Shown here in pieces: positions 10,958-21,300 of a DNA stretch of 64,000 bases. The notes beneath the pieces are model-generated. The model saw only the letters and a list, made by a program, of their open reading frames with translations. It was not told the origin of the DNA and ran no database searches. Location of the stretch: contig AP026544.2 in the NCBI GenBank assembly GCA_026075535.2, positions 2,790,001 to 2,854,000 of the forward strand. The letters are read 5' to 3'. The DNA comes from Tricholoma matsutake. Taxonomy: Eukaryota > Basidiomycota > Agaricomycetes > Agaricales > Tricholomataceae. Both the position numbers and the translations under genes were made by a program. Each line of letters begins with the position of its first letter. Within the stretch, counting starts at the first letter, position 1.

Positions 10958-11184
10958 CTCAACATTCCAGCTGACTGAGCTTGTTAGCATGTAAATTAAA
11001 CAACTCAACCAAAATACACTACATTGAACAGAATTGATTGGGGGGAAGAAAACTCCTTTGTGAGGAATTTCCTGTGAGTGAGATCCAGGGGATCTGACTC
11101 CACCACCACAAGTGAGCTATGTGAACCAGTCAGAATCCACTGGATACTGACTTACCCCCCAATAGAGTAAATGTGATAGTAAGG

Positions 11185-12390
11185 CTACATGGAAGCTATT
11201 TTATGAATAGCATCTTTGATGGGACACAATTTGTCAAGAGAATCACTATTAAAAGTAGATAAGATAGATTCAACTTTGCACCAGTATAGAAGAAAAGCCA
11301 TTGAAGACCAATGTCCCTGCTTCATGACAATACAAGGGTCTATACCACAGATTAGGTGGGTAGTGCCCCTGATGCAAAATCCATGTCTGAAAATAGATGC
11401 AAGTTCACATAAAGACCAGATGTGGTTACATTGGTCCATGAAAGTTGAATGTATGAGAGGTGTCCAACCAGATGTGGTGTCATAGGCAAAGAGAGGGGCA
11501 GAATTGGGGCATTTTGAGTTAATGACAAGGTGATGTTCTAATACAGCAATGGGGTCAATGAAATCAGAAGTCTGTGTGGGATTAATCCATTCTGTGAGAG
11601 ATAGTTGTGCTTTCACCAAGGGATTTTGAACCATATGAAGTTGTGGTGGTCAGTAGTAGTGCCCTAAGAGATAGGAAGAGACATGGGGAGTGGGATTGAA
11701 AGAGTTAGAAGACTTGATTAGGATCTTGCCCAGTCTTATTAATATGATATGTGCAAAGGTTATGGTACATACTGGGTAATACCCCACCATGCAGTGCATG
11801 CAGCTGCCCAGATAGGGCAATCCTGTGTATTAGAAAGATTGAGGTGCTGGTGAAGTGCAACCATATGTTGCAAGAAAACAGGATCACATGGAGGTTTATG
11901 AGAAGATGGTGGAGTTAATTTTGTGACACCATGTTTAGTGCATTTGAGGATATGTCCACCATGCCAAGGTGCACCATTGATGGAATGTCACATTTCTAAT
12001 CCAGACAGCCAGGAAGTGACAGTTCCCTTGGAGACAATACCAGCACCTTGGTTGGTGACAAAAAAACATAGTAATGCTTTGCTTGCAGGCATGCATAAGT
12101 TTTTGTGGATGTGATGTTTATCACAGAACTGAGTGAATCTGAGTAACCAGCACCATAGTTCTGATGTGATAGTCCATCAACAGATGATGAAAGAACATCT
12201 CTCCAACATTGGATAGCATCAAGAGGGAAAGAGAGTGAGTAGATGAGGTAGAAAAAGGAGCTTTCCAGCTAGTGATGTGGTCTCTGGCAAGGACATGAGG
12301 TAGGTAGGAGGATGGAGAAGTGATGTTGTTGTGAAAGATGGATGTACATGGTCATTTATTACTGCAACCATGATGTGGTGGAGAGGGATT
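11185..12390 (-). pseudogene. Tyrosine recombinase (DIRS type), decayed
   Basis: The N-terminal part has CWRDVLSSSVDGL and NYGAGY (near 12170-12220), as in the core-binding domain of recombinases I associate with basidiomycetes. The C-terminal part (11185-11634) has TSGWTPLIHSTF, then RHGFCIRGTTHLI and MKQGHWSSMAFLLYW. The usual catalytic H-x-x-R is here H-G-F-C: arginine replaced by cysteine, as CGT to TGT decay would give. The nucleophile-region Tyr in LLYW is kept. Several frameshifts and stops separate the pieces. Such an enzyme would integrate circular cDNA; this copy cannot. Confidence 0.75.
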
Positions 12391-12454
12391 GACCAGAGCT
12401 CTCTTTCTTGGAGGCAGTTCATCAGCACTCACCAATGTGTGTGGTAGAGATAAC

Positions 12455-12814
12455 CTATACACTGAGGAGAAATGGTTGCAGCTCCTGTGGGAGCTGGAAT
12501 TGGTATGCAAGCTGAAACTGAGGAGGTCCCAAAATGCCACAAGAAATGGGATCAGCTAAGTTGGATTCAGATGGTACATAAATTGGGGAGATGACAAGGT
12601 TTGAAGGGATGAGTGAGGAGGTGATTTGAATATTAGAGGAATTCTGTGGAATGTTGTGAGAATGCCCCTTTTTGTATTCATCAATAACACTGGTGTTATC
12701 TCCATGGATAATTTCTTTATCAGTGATGTGTTGATTTGTGAGCCATAAAACTACTAGCTCGACTGGGATGGATTCAGCCCAGCCGATATCATGTCCATGA
12801 GAGTCCCAACACAC
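12455..12814 (-). pseudogene. RNase H fragment of the DIRS-like element
   Basis: The open frame contains WAESIPVELVVLW, IHGDNTSVIDEYKKG and IYVPSESNLADPIS. The GDN and YVPSE.N.ADP patterns are those of RNase H domains of DIRS and related Pol proteins. RT motifs expected upstream are missing because the inverted end follows at once. The tyrosine recombinase follows on the same strand. Confidence 0.65.
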
Positions 12815-12963
12815 AGCTCACATGTGGTGGTGGAGTCAAATCCCATGGATCTCACTCACAGGAAATTCCTCACAAAGGAGTTTTCTCCCCCCCAGTCAAT
12901 CTGTTCAACATAGTTTATTTTGGTTGAGTAATTGAATTTACATGCAAACAAGTTCAGTCAGCA

Positions 12964-13128
12964 CAATGGATAGGTATGAGACTAGAATCAATTATGTATA
13001 GATAATCATGTAAGCAATAGATAATGTACTGATAAGAGTGATAAGAGATCAAATCAGACATTGGCTTGGCATATGATGGCCTGCATCATTGTGATAGGCA
13101 ATCCAGATGTTGCCATCAATGGTGCTGT
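12964..13128. other. Short unassigned spacer
   Basis: AT-rich sequence between the DIRS-like remnant and a solo LTR. I see no gene, tandem repeat or terminal repeat in it. Confidence 0.4.
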
Positions 13129-14425
13129 TGATAGGTCCACCTTGTTGTTCAAGCTTGGAAAACACATCCACAATCATTGTTGAAGCTCTATGAACCCATA
13201 CAAACCCCTCCGAAGCTCTACAAAGCTCTACCAAGTCATGAGAATGCTTCAAAATTCTTTGCAATGCTTCGAAATTCTTCATATGCCTTTGGCTGCCATA
13301 ATACAATTCCCCCGACCTTCGTACAGCTCAGGATATACAGTTGGAAAATCATCGATGGGTTCAGAACCAGTTTCAAGCAATATTGCAGTGATATTGGGCT
13401 TCAAACAAGTCCGATATTTCCTTGACTGACTTTGAAAATCATCAAACATCAAAAATTGACATCCACTATATCGCTATCTGAATGGTCATTGCACACATGC
13501 CAGACATATCCCCTACCATTGTCGAACAATATTGCACTGATTTCGGGCCACGAATGAAGTCCGAAGAATCTTCAAAAATCTTCAAAAAACATTGAACCTT
13601 GAAAAACATCTTTGGACACAGTATTTCCTATTCAAACAATCTTCGGATGCATGCTGGACACATGGGACACTATCTCAAGTATACTGAACACATTTCGACT
13701 GCATGTGCACGCATACAATCTGCTCAAAGCAGTTTCCGATGTTTTATTCAATTTATAACAAGGACAGTCCGCTTTTAGCTATTCTTTCTTATTATTTCTT
13801 TATCATGTGTTATATTCACCCTTTCTAGTCTCACTTTATTGTTCTGATATACTTCTATTGTCTTTTGCCTCAAGTTTTCCACATGTTTGCCTCATGTTCT
13901 CTAGCCTTTTTAGGTACTTTCTTTATTTTATATAAAAAGATGTACTAGATACAAAGGAAAACAAGAAAGTCGTTGTCTTCATCCCAGATCACAGTGATTT
14001 GAGAGTTCAGTTTAGTCTTATTCAGTCCAAAGTTTGGTGTTTTATGCTAAACATCCTTGAAATTCCTTGAAATTCCTTGCATTATGCTATTTTCACTCTT
14101 GTTTCCCTCAATTTGCCTTTGCTTTGCTTCTACTACTCGTCTAGTCCCCCGATCTTGCATCTGAACATATTTGCGCACTCGAAATTCCTTGAGACTTCTT
14201 CGAAAAAACCTCAAAAAATATCACAACACCTCAAAAATCATCGCAACTCCTTGAAACACATTCTTTTAGCTTTGAACTGCTTTGACAAGCAGTTGTTTTA
14301 TGACTATTTGACAGTCGGTCTGACAGGTGACATCTAGAGGGCCTCGCATCCTTCCTCTGACTTGTGTTATACCATCCAAAGCCTTTTTGTGGGTTTTGTT
14401 TGGGTTTCCAGGTTGAGCATCATCA
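13129..14425 (+). repeat. Solo LTR, family X
   Basis: It begins TGATAGGTCCAC and ends GAGCATCATCA. Internal landmarks shared with the LTRs at 25.1 kb, 51.6 kb and 63.8 kb are GTTTGCCTCATGTT, TTTATATAAAAAG (TATA, near 13929), TTGAGAGTTCAG and CAGGTTGAGCATCATCA. Flanking five-base words (GCTGT/CCGTG) do not match, so no duplication is visible. No coding sequence. Confidence 0.75.
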
Positions 14426-14566
14426 CCGTGCCACATCACACTCATCATCGACAATGAGCACCCTATTCTACTCATTCTTCACATTGTCCCTTCACTTTTG
14501 TTCAGGATATCACTGGATGCACAGCTGGATATTTCTGCTCAAAGTATCCTAAAGATATATGAAAAG
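14426..14566. other. Spacer
   Basis: About 140 bases of ordinary-looking sequence between the solo LTR and the AT-rich palindrome; nothing recognised. Confidence 0.4.
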
Positions 14567-15110
14567 TATTCCAATCAAAATCAAAATATTTTATAAATAT
14601 TACTAAGTCTATGTCCAAAAGATATCAAAGTACTTTTATACAGTATTTTACTGTGAACTTATAGATATAAAGTATCATGATATTTTCAAAGTATATCTTT
14701 TATTTTGTTTTCAATGTTTTGCCAATAGTTGCAGCAGTAATATTAGAAACATATCTTGATATTCAAATTGAGAATTGATGGCTGAAAAAATATTAAAAGA
14801 TGGAAGACAAGAAAAGCCATACTTTCTACAAAGCTGTAAGTCAAAGAATGCCAAAGATATCAAAAAGTCGTACAACATAAATTTGATTCTTTTAAAATAT
14901 TTTAAAGTGTCTTCAATGTTCTAATATTACTGCTGCAACTATTGGCAAAACATTGAAAACAAAATAAAAGATATACTTTGAAAATATCATGATACTTTAT
15001 ATCTATAAGTTCACAGTAATATAGCATCAAATACTGTATAAAAGTACTTTGATATCTTTTGGACATTAGGCTTAGTAATATTTATAAAATACTTTGAATT
15101 TGATTGGAAC
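14567..15110. repeat. AT-rich long palindrome (foldback/MITE)
   Basis: Arms of about 190 bp: the left begins TTCCAATCAAAATCAAA and the right ends TTTGAATTTGATTGGAA. Between the arms (about 14755-14915) is a short spacer. Arms share GCAGCAGTAATATTAGAA and CAAAGTATATCTTTTATTTT in inverted orientation. No protein coding. The class is unknown. Confidence 0.8.
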
Positions 15111-15175
15111 AAGCTTTTTGAATGTGCCTTTGGCACATGGGTGATATTTATATTTATATCTACACATCTTTATAT

Positions 15176-15285
15176 ATGTACTATGATACATTATATCATA
15201 TACTATGATACATTATATCATATACTATGATACATTATATCACATACTATGATACATTATATCACATACTATGATACATCATTGT
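15176..15285. repeat. AT-rich 25-bp tandem repeat, about four to five copies
   Basis: The unit is ATACTATGATACATTATATC plus a few bases. The copies differ mainly by TCATAT/TCACAT. Confidence 0.85.
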
Positions 15286-15427
15286 ACCCATTTCTATGTA
15301 TGCTCTATCTACACATTATCTAGTAGTACTTCATTATTTTTTGTTATTGCCTCTTTCCCAGTGTCAAGACCAATTCTCTCAATTGGATTTCTGATCGTTT
15401 TCCGCCCCCCTTCCTGGCTGCCTTGCA

Positions 15428-16071
15428 TCACAGCCCATTGTCTGTGTGCATTCCATGACCAACCTCCAGCTGCCACCTTGCAAAGTTGTGCTCCTCTGGA
15501 ACATCTCCACTCAAATGCATGTTCTGCTTGAGATGGAGGACCTGGATATTCCCCCAAAGAGGAGAGCACAGCATGGAGGCACTGACAGTCTGAGGGTGTG
15601 ATCCTCTGATGATAACAGGCAGAATCTGCTGAAAGTCCCCTCCAAAGATGATGCTAAGGCCACCAAATGGCTTGTCTGATCCATGGACATCACAGAAGGT
15701 GTGATCAATAGCATCATGGATGTGATGATGCTGCATGGGGGCCTCATCCCAAATGACCAAGTCTGCTGCACATATGAGCTCTGCATGCTTAGAAGTCTTT
15801 GAGAGGCCACAGGTGGAGGACTCATGAATGGGAATGGGAATCTTGAATGTAGAGTGTGCAGTGTGGCCACCTATGAGAAGAAGGGCAGCAATGCCTGAGG
15901 ATGCAACACAGAGAACAATCTTAGCCTGGGAGCAAAGCCTGTAACACAGAGTATTGTAGACATATGTCTTTCCAGTGCCTCCAGGGCCAGGGAGGAAACA
16001 GGTCTGGCCAGACTGAGCATTGACTGCAGCAAGGATTTCATCAAATGCCACCCTCTGATCCTTGCCTCATG
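15428..16071 (-). pseudogene. Helitron helicase domain (PIF1/RecD-like), truncated
   Basis: The frame contains Walker A in PGPGGTGKTYVYNTL, a DEAP-type Walker B (LVIWDEAPM), and FGGDFQQILPV. It breaks off after about 208 residues, so the C-terminal helicase motifs are missing. A one-base deletion just after element B (GCAAGG for expected GCAAAGG) shifts AEHEA out of the frame used by DQRVAFDEIL. It is the direct continuation of the Rep region at 18329-22504 once element B is removed. Confidence 0.88.
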
Positions 16072-16310
16072 CTCAGCTGCCAGTACTTTACACTCCCCCC
16101 CCCCAATCCGAGCAGACTCTGCTCGGACACACTCGGACACTCAGACTGTCCTCAGACTTCACTTGGACTCTGCTTGGACACTCAGACTGTCCTAGGACTT
16201 TGCTTGGACTTTGCTTGGACAACATCAATTGTGCATTTATTTACACCTTTAAAGTACTGTTTGAGTAAAGTCCAAGTTCCAGACTTAGAGAAATTCTTAT
16301 AAGTCTCACA

Positions 16311-16410
16311 AAATGATGTGTGCACAGCAAGAATTGAACCAACAGACTTCTGGACTAGCAATCACATGATGACCAAACATGCACACTCTACCACTTAAGC
16401 CAAGTAGTCA
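16311..16410 (-). other. tRNA-like Pol III unit, outward, left side of B
   Basis: On the minus strand TGGCTTAAGTGG (16391-16402) fits an A box, GGTTCAATTC (16331-16340) a B box, and TTTT (16311-16314) ends it. It does not close a canonical acceptor stem. It points to the left end of B. Confidence 0.6.
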
Positions 16411-16483
16411 TTTAAAGCTACATTCATTATATCTATTTATTACTGAAATCTAATTTTTTATATATCATGAATAGATTATTAAA

Positions 16484-16570
16484 TTGACCCCCTCGCATCT
16501 GTGTGAGGGGTAATTAATAAGTATAATACTAGGCCCTCCCCTTGCAAGCTCGAGGGGAGGGGGCCATAAC
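16484..16570. repeat. CCCTC/GAGGG hairpins in element B
   Basis: Two hairpins: CCCCTCGCA...TGTGAGGGG and CCCTCCCCTTGCA..TCGAGGGGAGGG, separated by A/T-rich bases. The same style occurs at 31395-31665, 34065-34290 and 60590-60680. Confidence 0.65.
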
Positions 16571-16875
16571 TATCAATTATAAAAATAAATTAAAAACACC
16601 CACCATGAGCAGTTGCTTGTGGCGGTGTTCATCTCTCCCCAGGTCATCCCCTGGCTGTCTCGCTCTCTAGTCCCCATTCTTCTCCCCCCCAAACCACCCC
16701 ACAAGCAGATGCTCATAGGCATGGGGCAGGTGTCATCATGGGTGTCCCCACTCTCGTTGTCATCTCCATTCCCCCTCATCTCTTCCCCCTGAACTTCCAC
16801 CCTGCAAGCAGGGGCTCACAGCAGTGGTGGTGGTGGTGTCCCCCCATCATCATTGTCGCCAGTAGTAGTTTGTAC

Positions 16876-16966
16876 CTAAAAAAAGTTAGTTAGCATCGAA
16901 AAATGAAATGAGAAAAGAAAAGAAAAACTTACCTAGGACCCAAGAGATGTTGACCTCTCTTGGGCC
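16876..16966 (-). other. Hairpin-intron cassette 2
   Basis: Stem CCCAAGAGA/TCTCTTGGG (16936-16966, plus outer GG/CC), then a 57-base intron-like segment 16932-16876 with donor GTAAGT, branch-like GCTAACTAAC and acceptor TTTTTTTAG. Confidence 0.65.
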
Positions 16967-17346
16967 TTTTTGTCTCCCTTTTGGTACCTGCACTCTCACA
17001 CCCTCCATCCACCCCATGAGCAGTTGCCTGCGGCGGTTATGGGGCATGCTGGCTGTCGTTGGCATCTCCCCTAATTGTTGTTGTTCCACCCATTGTTGTT
17101 CCCTGCCATTGTGGTCATTCCACCCACCATCCACTCCAGGAGCAGTTGCTCATGAGGCTGGAGGTGGGTGGTGCATCCTGTATGGTGGGTGTGAGGGCTG
17201 GGGGTGGGGGCTGTGTCTCATTGTCTTGTTGTTCTATCAGGGTTGCCGTTCTTGTTGTTTCAAAGTTGCACCCATTCCCACCCCATGAGCAGCTGCTTGC
17301 AGCAGTGGTTCTGAGTGCTCGTCATCATCAGCAGTACTAGATAATA

Positions 17347-17439
17347 CTTAAAAAAGTTCATGAGTAACAAAATAAGGAAAGGACAAGAAAAAAAAACTTA
17401 CCAATGGCCCAAGAGACATTGTTTGACGTCTCTTGGGCC
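17347..17439 (-). other. Hairpin-intron cassette 3
   Basis: A perfect 12-bp stem GGCCCAAGAGAC/GTCTCTTGGGCC (17406-17439), followed on the minus strand by donor GTAAGT and a T-rich segment to an AAG near 17347. Confidence 0.65.
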
Positions 17440-17704
17440 TTTTCTTCATTTGCTTTGCCTTCCTTTTATTGTTTCCTGCTCATCCCCTCGTCATTCCATC
17501 TCCCAGTCATCTCCAGTCACCTTGTTGCATTGTCATTCCATTTGGCCAAGTCGGTGTTGCCATTGTCCTGCCATTTTGCAGTTGTACCTGTTCCCACCCT
17601 GTGAGCAGTTGCTTGCGGTGGTGGTTCTGGGTCCTATGGTGGTGGCTGTGTCAGCCATTGTTGTGGTTTTGAGGCTGCAGCATTGTTATAACATAGATAA
17701 AACC

Positions 17705-17807
17705 TATCATTAAGGAAAATTCAGTTAGTTAAACAAAACAACAAAAAACATGTAAAAAAACACTTACAAGTGAGCCCAAACAACAATACCATCCATTTGG
17801 GCTTGTT
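17705..17807 (-). other. Hairpin-intron cassette 4, degenerate
   Basis: Stem AGCCCAAA/TTTGGGCT (17772-17807) with a long loop. On the minus strand it is followed by GTAAGTGTTTTTTT and a GTTTAACTAAC branch-like site. Confidence 0.5.
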
Positions 17808-17964
17808 CCCATTGTTGGTTATTGGGGTAGGAGGTAAGGAGGAGGCAGTGCCATTGACTGTGGTGGTGGTAGAGGTGATGTGCCAGCGTTGTTGATGATG
17901 CAGCTGTGTTGATTTGTCATCACAGCCAGGGTGGTACATAGAGAGATAAAACTACTTACCTGTA

Positions 17965-18057
17965 ATGATGCTTTAGTCTAATGGTTATATTGCTGCCTTA
18001 ATTGTACTTTATCATGTGACTATGAGAGTTCAATCCCTGCGGTAGCCACTGATTTTT
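17965..18057 (+). other. tRNA-like Pol III unit, outward, right side of B
   Basis: A-box-like TAGTCTAATGG (17974-17984), B-box-like GAGTTCAATCCC (18026-18037) and TTTTT (18053-18057). It faces the right end of element B, mirroring the unit at 16311-16410. Confidence 0.6.
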
Positions 18058-18328
18058 CAGTCAATTATATAAGCAACTCAGACAGTCCTAGGACTGTACA
18101 AGTGCTGGTCCACTCAGATGCTCGGACAGTTCTAGGACAGTCTGAGGACTCAGCTCGGACTGGACATCTAGTTTGGCAAGACTTTCAGCCAAAAAAGTCC
18201 AAGCAAAGTCCAAGCAAAGTCCAAGAAAAGTCCGAGCAAAGTCCTTGGACAGTCCTAGGACTGTCCGAGTGTTTGAGCAGAGTCTGCTCAGATTGAGGGG
18301 GGGGGAGTGTAAAGACCTCCTCAGCTGC

Positions 18329-21300
18329 CAACACTGCTTGCTCCTCAGCATCATACAACCTCTGCTCATTGATGAGGTGGTTGCCAACCATGGCTTGCCA
18401 GTCCTGGGTATACTGAGGCATAGTGGGCCAATCAGCAAGGGACTTGTTGGTGTGAGAGAGAAGCTGGTCAATGAGGAAGTGGCTATAGCTCTGGACATCA
18501 TCATCAGTGGGGTTGAGGCAGTTGTAGTCATGCTGAAGGCAGTAGTGCAGGTCATCACAGATGGGAATCCAAAAGGTGTTCCAGAGTGCAGCAGGGTCAG
18601 AGGGCAGACAGTTGTGAAGGATGGTCACAAACAAATGGTGAAGCTGCTGACCTGTCTGCATGGACCTGGCCTCCTCTAGACACTGATGCCACTCTTGATC
18701 ATCTTCCAACAGTCCATGGGTGAGGCAGGCCTCTCTAAAAGATGGTGCCTGCACATCTTGGAAGGTGAGGAGGTTCTCAAATGATGTTGGGCCCCTGACA
18801 GAGGTGAGGAGAAGGCAGAGATAAAAGTGCTCACCGGCAGTGGGGTGGACATAATACAGCCTGCCAACTGCAAAGCCACATTGCCTGGGGTTCCACTTGC
18901 CAGTACTCTTGTGATGCACAAATTTGGAGGGATAGTCCTAGTACAGAAGGTCACCTCCAACCTCTGGATATTCCAGGTTGGCCTTGAAGAATGCAGTGAG
19001 AGTGGTGTCCTTTGTGGCTGCTTTCTCAACAACCTGCTGAACAGTCTCCACTCTATCCTCACTCCATGTGACATTTTGCTCATTTGGAAGGTGGACATGG
19101 AGGTGAACAACATTGGGAGAGGCACCATACATGACAAATTGGAAGAGACACCAGAAGGACTTGCAGGCAGAAACATAGCAGGCATCCAAGTTCTGCCTAA
19201 CCTCATTATTGCAGGTGCCAAACTGCATAGTGACACAATTATGGCCCTTGTAAATGTACTTGTAGATGTACTTCAAGGCCTTGATGGAGGAAATGACCTC
19301 AACATTGATGTGGCAGTGATACTTCTATATGAGATAGGCACAGTAAGTGATGACCCAGCAATTGTTGACCTGCTTCCCCAAACCTCAAAGGTCTGGCCAG
19401 TGTAGTGGTGTCTTGAAGAGGCATAAGAATCATCAGAGATGGTAGTGTGCTCTCTGAAGGGCTTGGGAAAGTTCTTGGAGCACTTGCCATTGACCAAGCA
19501 TGGGGCATCAGCATTGTCATTTTCAGCACCACAGGGCTTGTGGACCATGAATTGCTTGACCAACTTGAGAAGCTCAGGATCATCAGCAGGGAGCTTGCAG
19601 GAGAGAAGACTGTCCATGTCCTCTGGGGTGTGGAGCTTGGAAGCCTCATCAAGGAAGATGATGCAGTGCATGTGGAGAAGGCCATGCTTCTGGAACTTGA
19701 TTACAAAGACATGACCAACAGCTTTGCCAAAGATGCCATGCTCAATGTCCTTGATCACCTCCTTGTGCTTTGCCTCAAAAGCCCAAACTGCCAAGTCAGG
19801 ATGGTCTGCTGGATCCTGACCTGGCAACAGGGCATTCTGGATCTCTGGCCAGTTGGCAGTCATAGTGAGAAAGAGGTTGCCACCTTTGAAGTACCAATTG
19901 ATGGCCAATGAATTCTGGAGGAGCTGCTGCATGTGGCAGGTGCTTCCAGCAAAGGAAGATAGTCCTCTGACTGAGAGCCCTGGGGTCTGCATCAATGTTG
20001 GCTGCAACAGCATCTGTGAGCCCAGAATACACCTCACTGCAAAGCTTGCCCTAGCTGTACATGATATACATCAGATCCTGCTCATGGGTGGCCCAATGGT
20101 CACACACATACTGCTGAAAGAGCTTTCCTGCCTGGAAGATATGCTGGGGCTCAATGTTGGGAGGGCATGGATGAGGGCAATAGTATAGAACTCTGACTTG
20201 GTGACATGCTTGCACTTTCAAGGCTGGCCCTCAGCAGGAGCCTCTGCAGCACCATCCTGATCATTGACCTCCTCACAACCTCTGTACTCAAGCTGGGGAT
20301 GCCATGAGAGCTGGCCAATGGGATGCAGCAGCACATAGTGGAGGGCAGGATAGAAAGGATGGCACTCAGAGATGAACTAGAGGTCATTCCTATGCTTGTG
20401 GTAGAGGACAATGTTACAATAGCCGCCTGGCTGGTCTCCATCTCCTGGAAGAATAACAGCAATCTCATTTCAGCTGGCATCAGGAAGGTTGTACTGACAA
20501 TGATTACAGCCCTCATTAAAGTGAAGAGTGCACTGCTGCTCAGGTGGCAAGGCTCAGGTGAGCTCAAAGGCCTGTCTGTAGAGTGCAACTCCTGGATGGT
20601 GGTTGTGAAGCATGTCCTGAAGATTGCTCAAGATGTCTGGTTGCAGATGGGTGTTCTCTCTGTGGTTGCGATGACGGTCAAGTGCCTGAGCAGGATCATA
20701 GATGTAAAGCTGAGAGTACACAGAATTCTTGCCTGTGAGGGGGAGAAGGGAACCTGCTTTGTGGGACAGCTCACTATGGAGCCTGAATATCCAGGGCCCA
20801 TTGCCATTGTTCATGGAGTTGTCCAGCTTTTGGCCAATGGAGGTCATGGCAAGTGCATTGTTGTAGTTGCATATGTGCTTATGGAACTCTTTGCTGAGAT
20901 GATCCTGGCCATTGAAGAGTTGGGACAGCTCATGGGGGAGGTCATGGAGATGGGGGAGATCGACTTTTCCACTGAAGCAGCACATGCCAAACTTGGGATT
21001 TATCAGAGAAGACTTGGCAGTTTTCTCTGCCATCCAATGAAGTGCATGGCATGAAGGACATTGGATATCCATACTCCCAAGACTGTGGACAGGCCAGTTG
21101 AGATTGAATAGTGAATAGCAGGGGTTACCCATGGGTAAGTGATGGGTATGGGGTAATCAGCATGTAGCCTTTGTTTTTGTGATTCTAACGCACTAATTTT
21201 TATACCAAATGGTCAAGAATTGGCCTAGATATGCTCATTCTAAATTTTAGCACCATAGCACAATATCTGATCTCACCCTGCCCAATCTTTCCAAAATATT

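Larger units (their letters stand above)
10970..12963 (-). mobile_element. DIRS-like tyrosine-recombinase element remnant with long inverted ends
   Basis: Inverted terminal repeats of about 140 bp (10970-11108 and 12818-12963) share GCATGTAAATT, GAACAGA.TGA.TGGGGGG and GAGGAATTTCCTGTGAGTGA. Inside, on the minus strand, an RNase H end is followed by a tyrosine recombinase. RNase H plus tyrosine recombinase is the DIRS plan; no RT core or gag is visible, so the centre was deleted. It could alternatively be a Crypton-like element next to a Pol fragment. Confidence 0.65.
16600..17625. repeat. Array of GAGCA/TGCTC palindromes in element B
   Basis: Six to seven copies of CCACCCCATGAGCAGTTGCT-like motifs (near 16602, 16685, 16797, 17010, 17132, 17277, 17594), spaced by loose tgg/cca sequence. 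The copy near 17145 reads GAGCAGTTGCTC with AGGCTGGAGGTGGG after it. Confidence 0.65.
16081..18319. mobile_element. Non-autonomous TIR element B
   Basis: The ends are CAGTACTTTACACTCCCCC and its inverted form GGGGGAGTGTAAAGACCTC. A 9-bp direct repeat CTCAGCTGC (16072-16080 and 18320-18328; 11 bp with element bases) flanks it. Subterminal arrays of CGGACACTC, AGGACTGTCC and TTGGACTTTGC fill about 130 bp on the left and 230 bp on the right. Inside are two outward tRNA-like units, CCCTC hairpins, GAGCA palindromes and three hairpin-intron cassettes. No transposase. An 8-9-bp duplication suggests hAT-like or Mutator-like mobilisation. Confidence 0.85.

Noticed and set aside
15286..15427. Helitron 3' end with CTAG
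   Set aside because: A CTAG occurs but without a convincing hairpin upstream, and the helicase is truncated before it.
18827..21054. Long plus-strand frames across the Helitron Rep region
   Set aside because: The minus strand encodes recognisable Rep motifs here; these are shadows.
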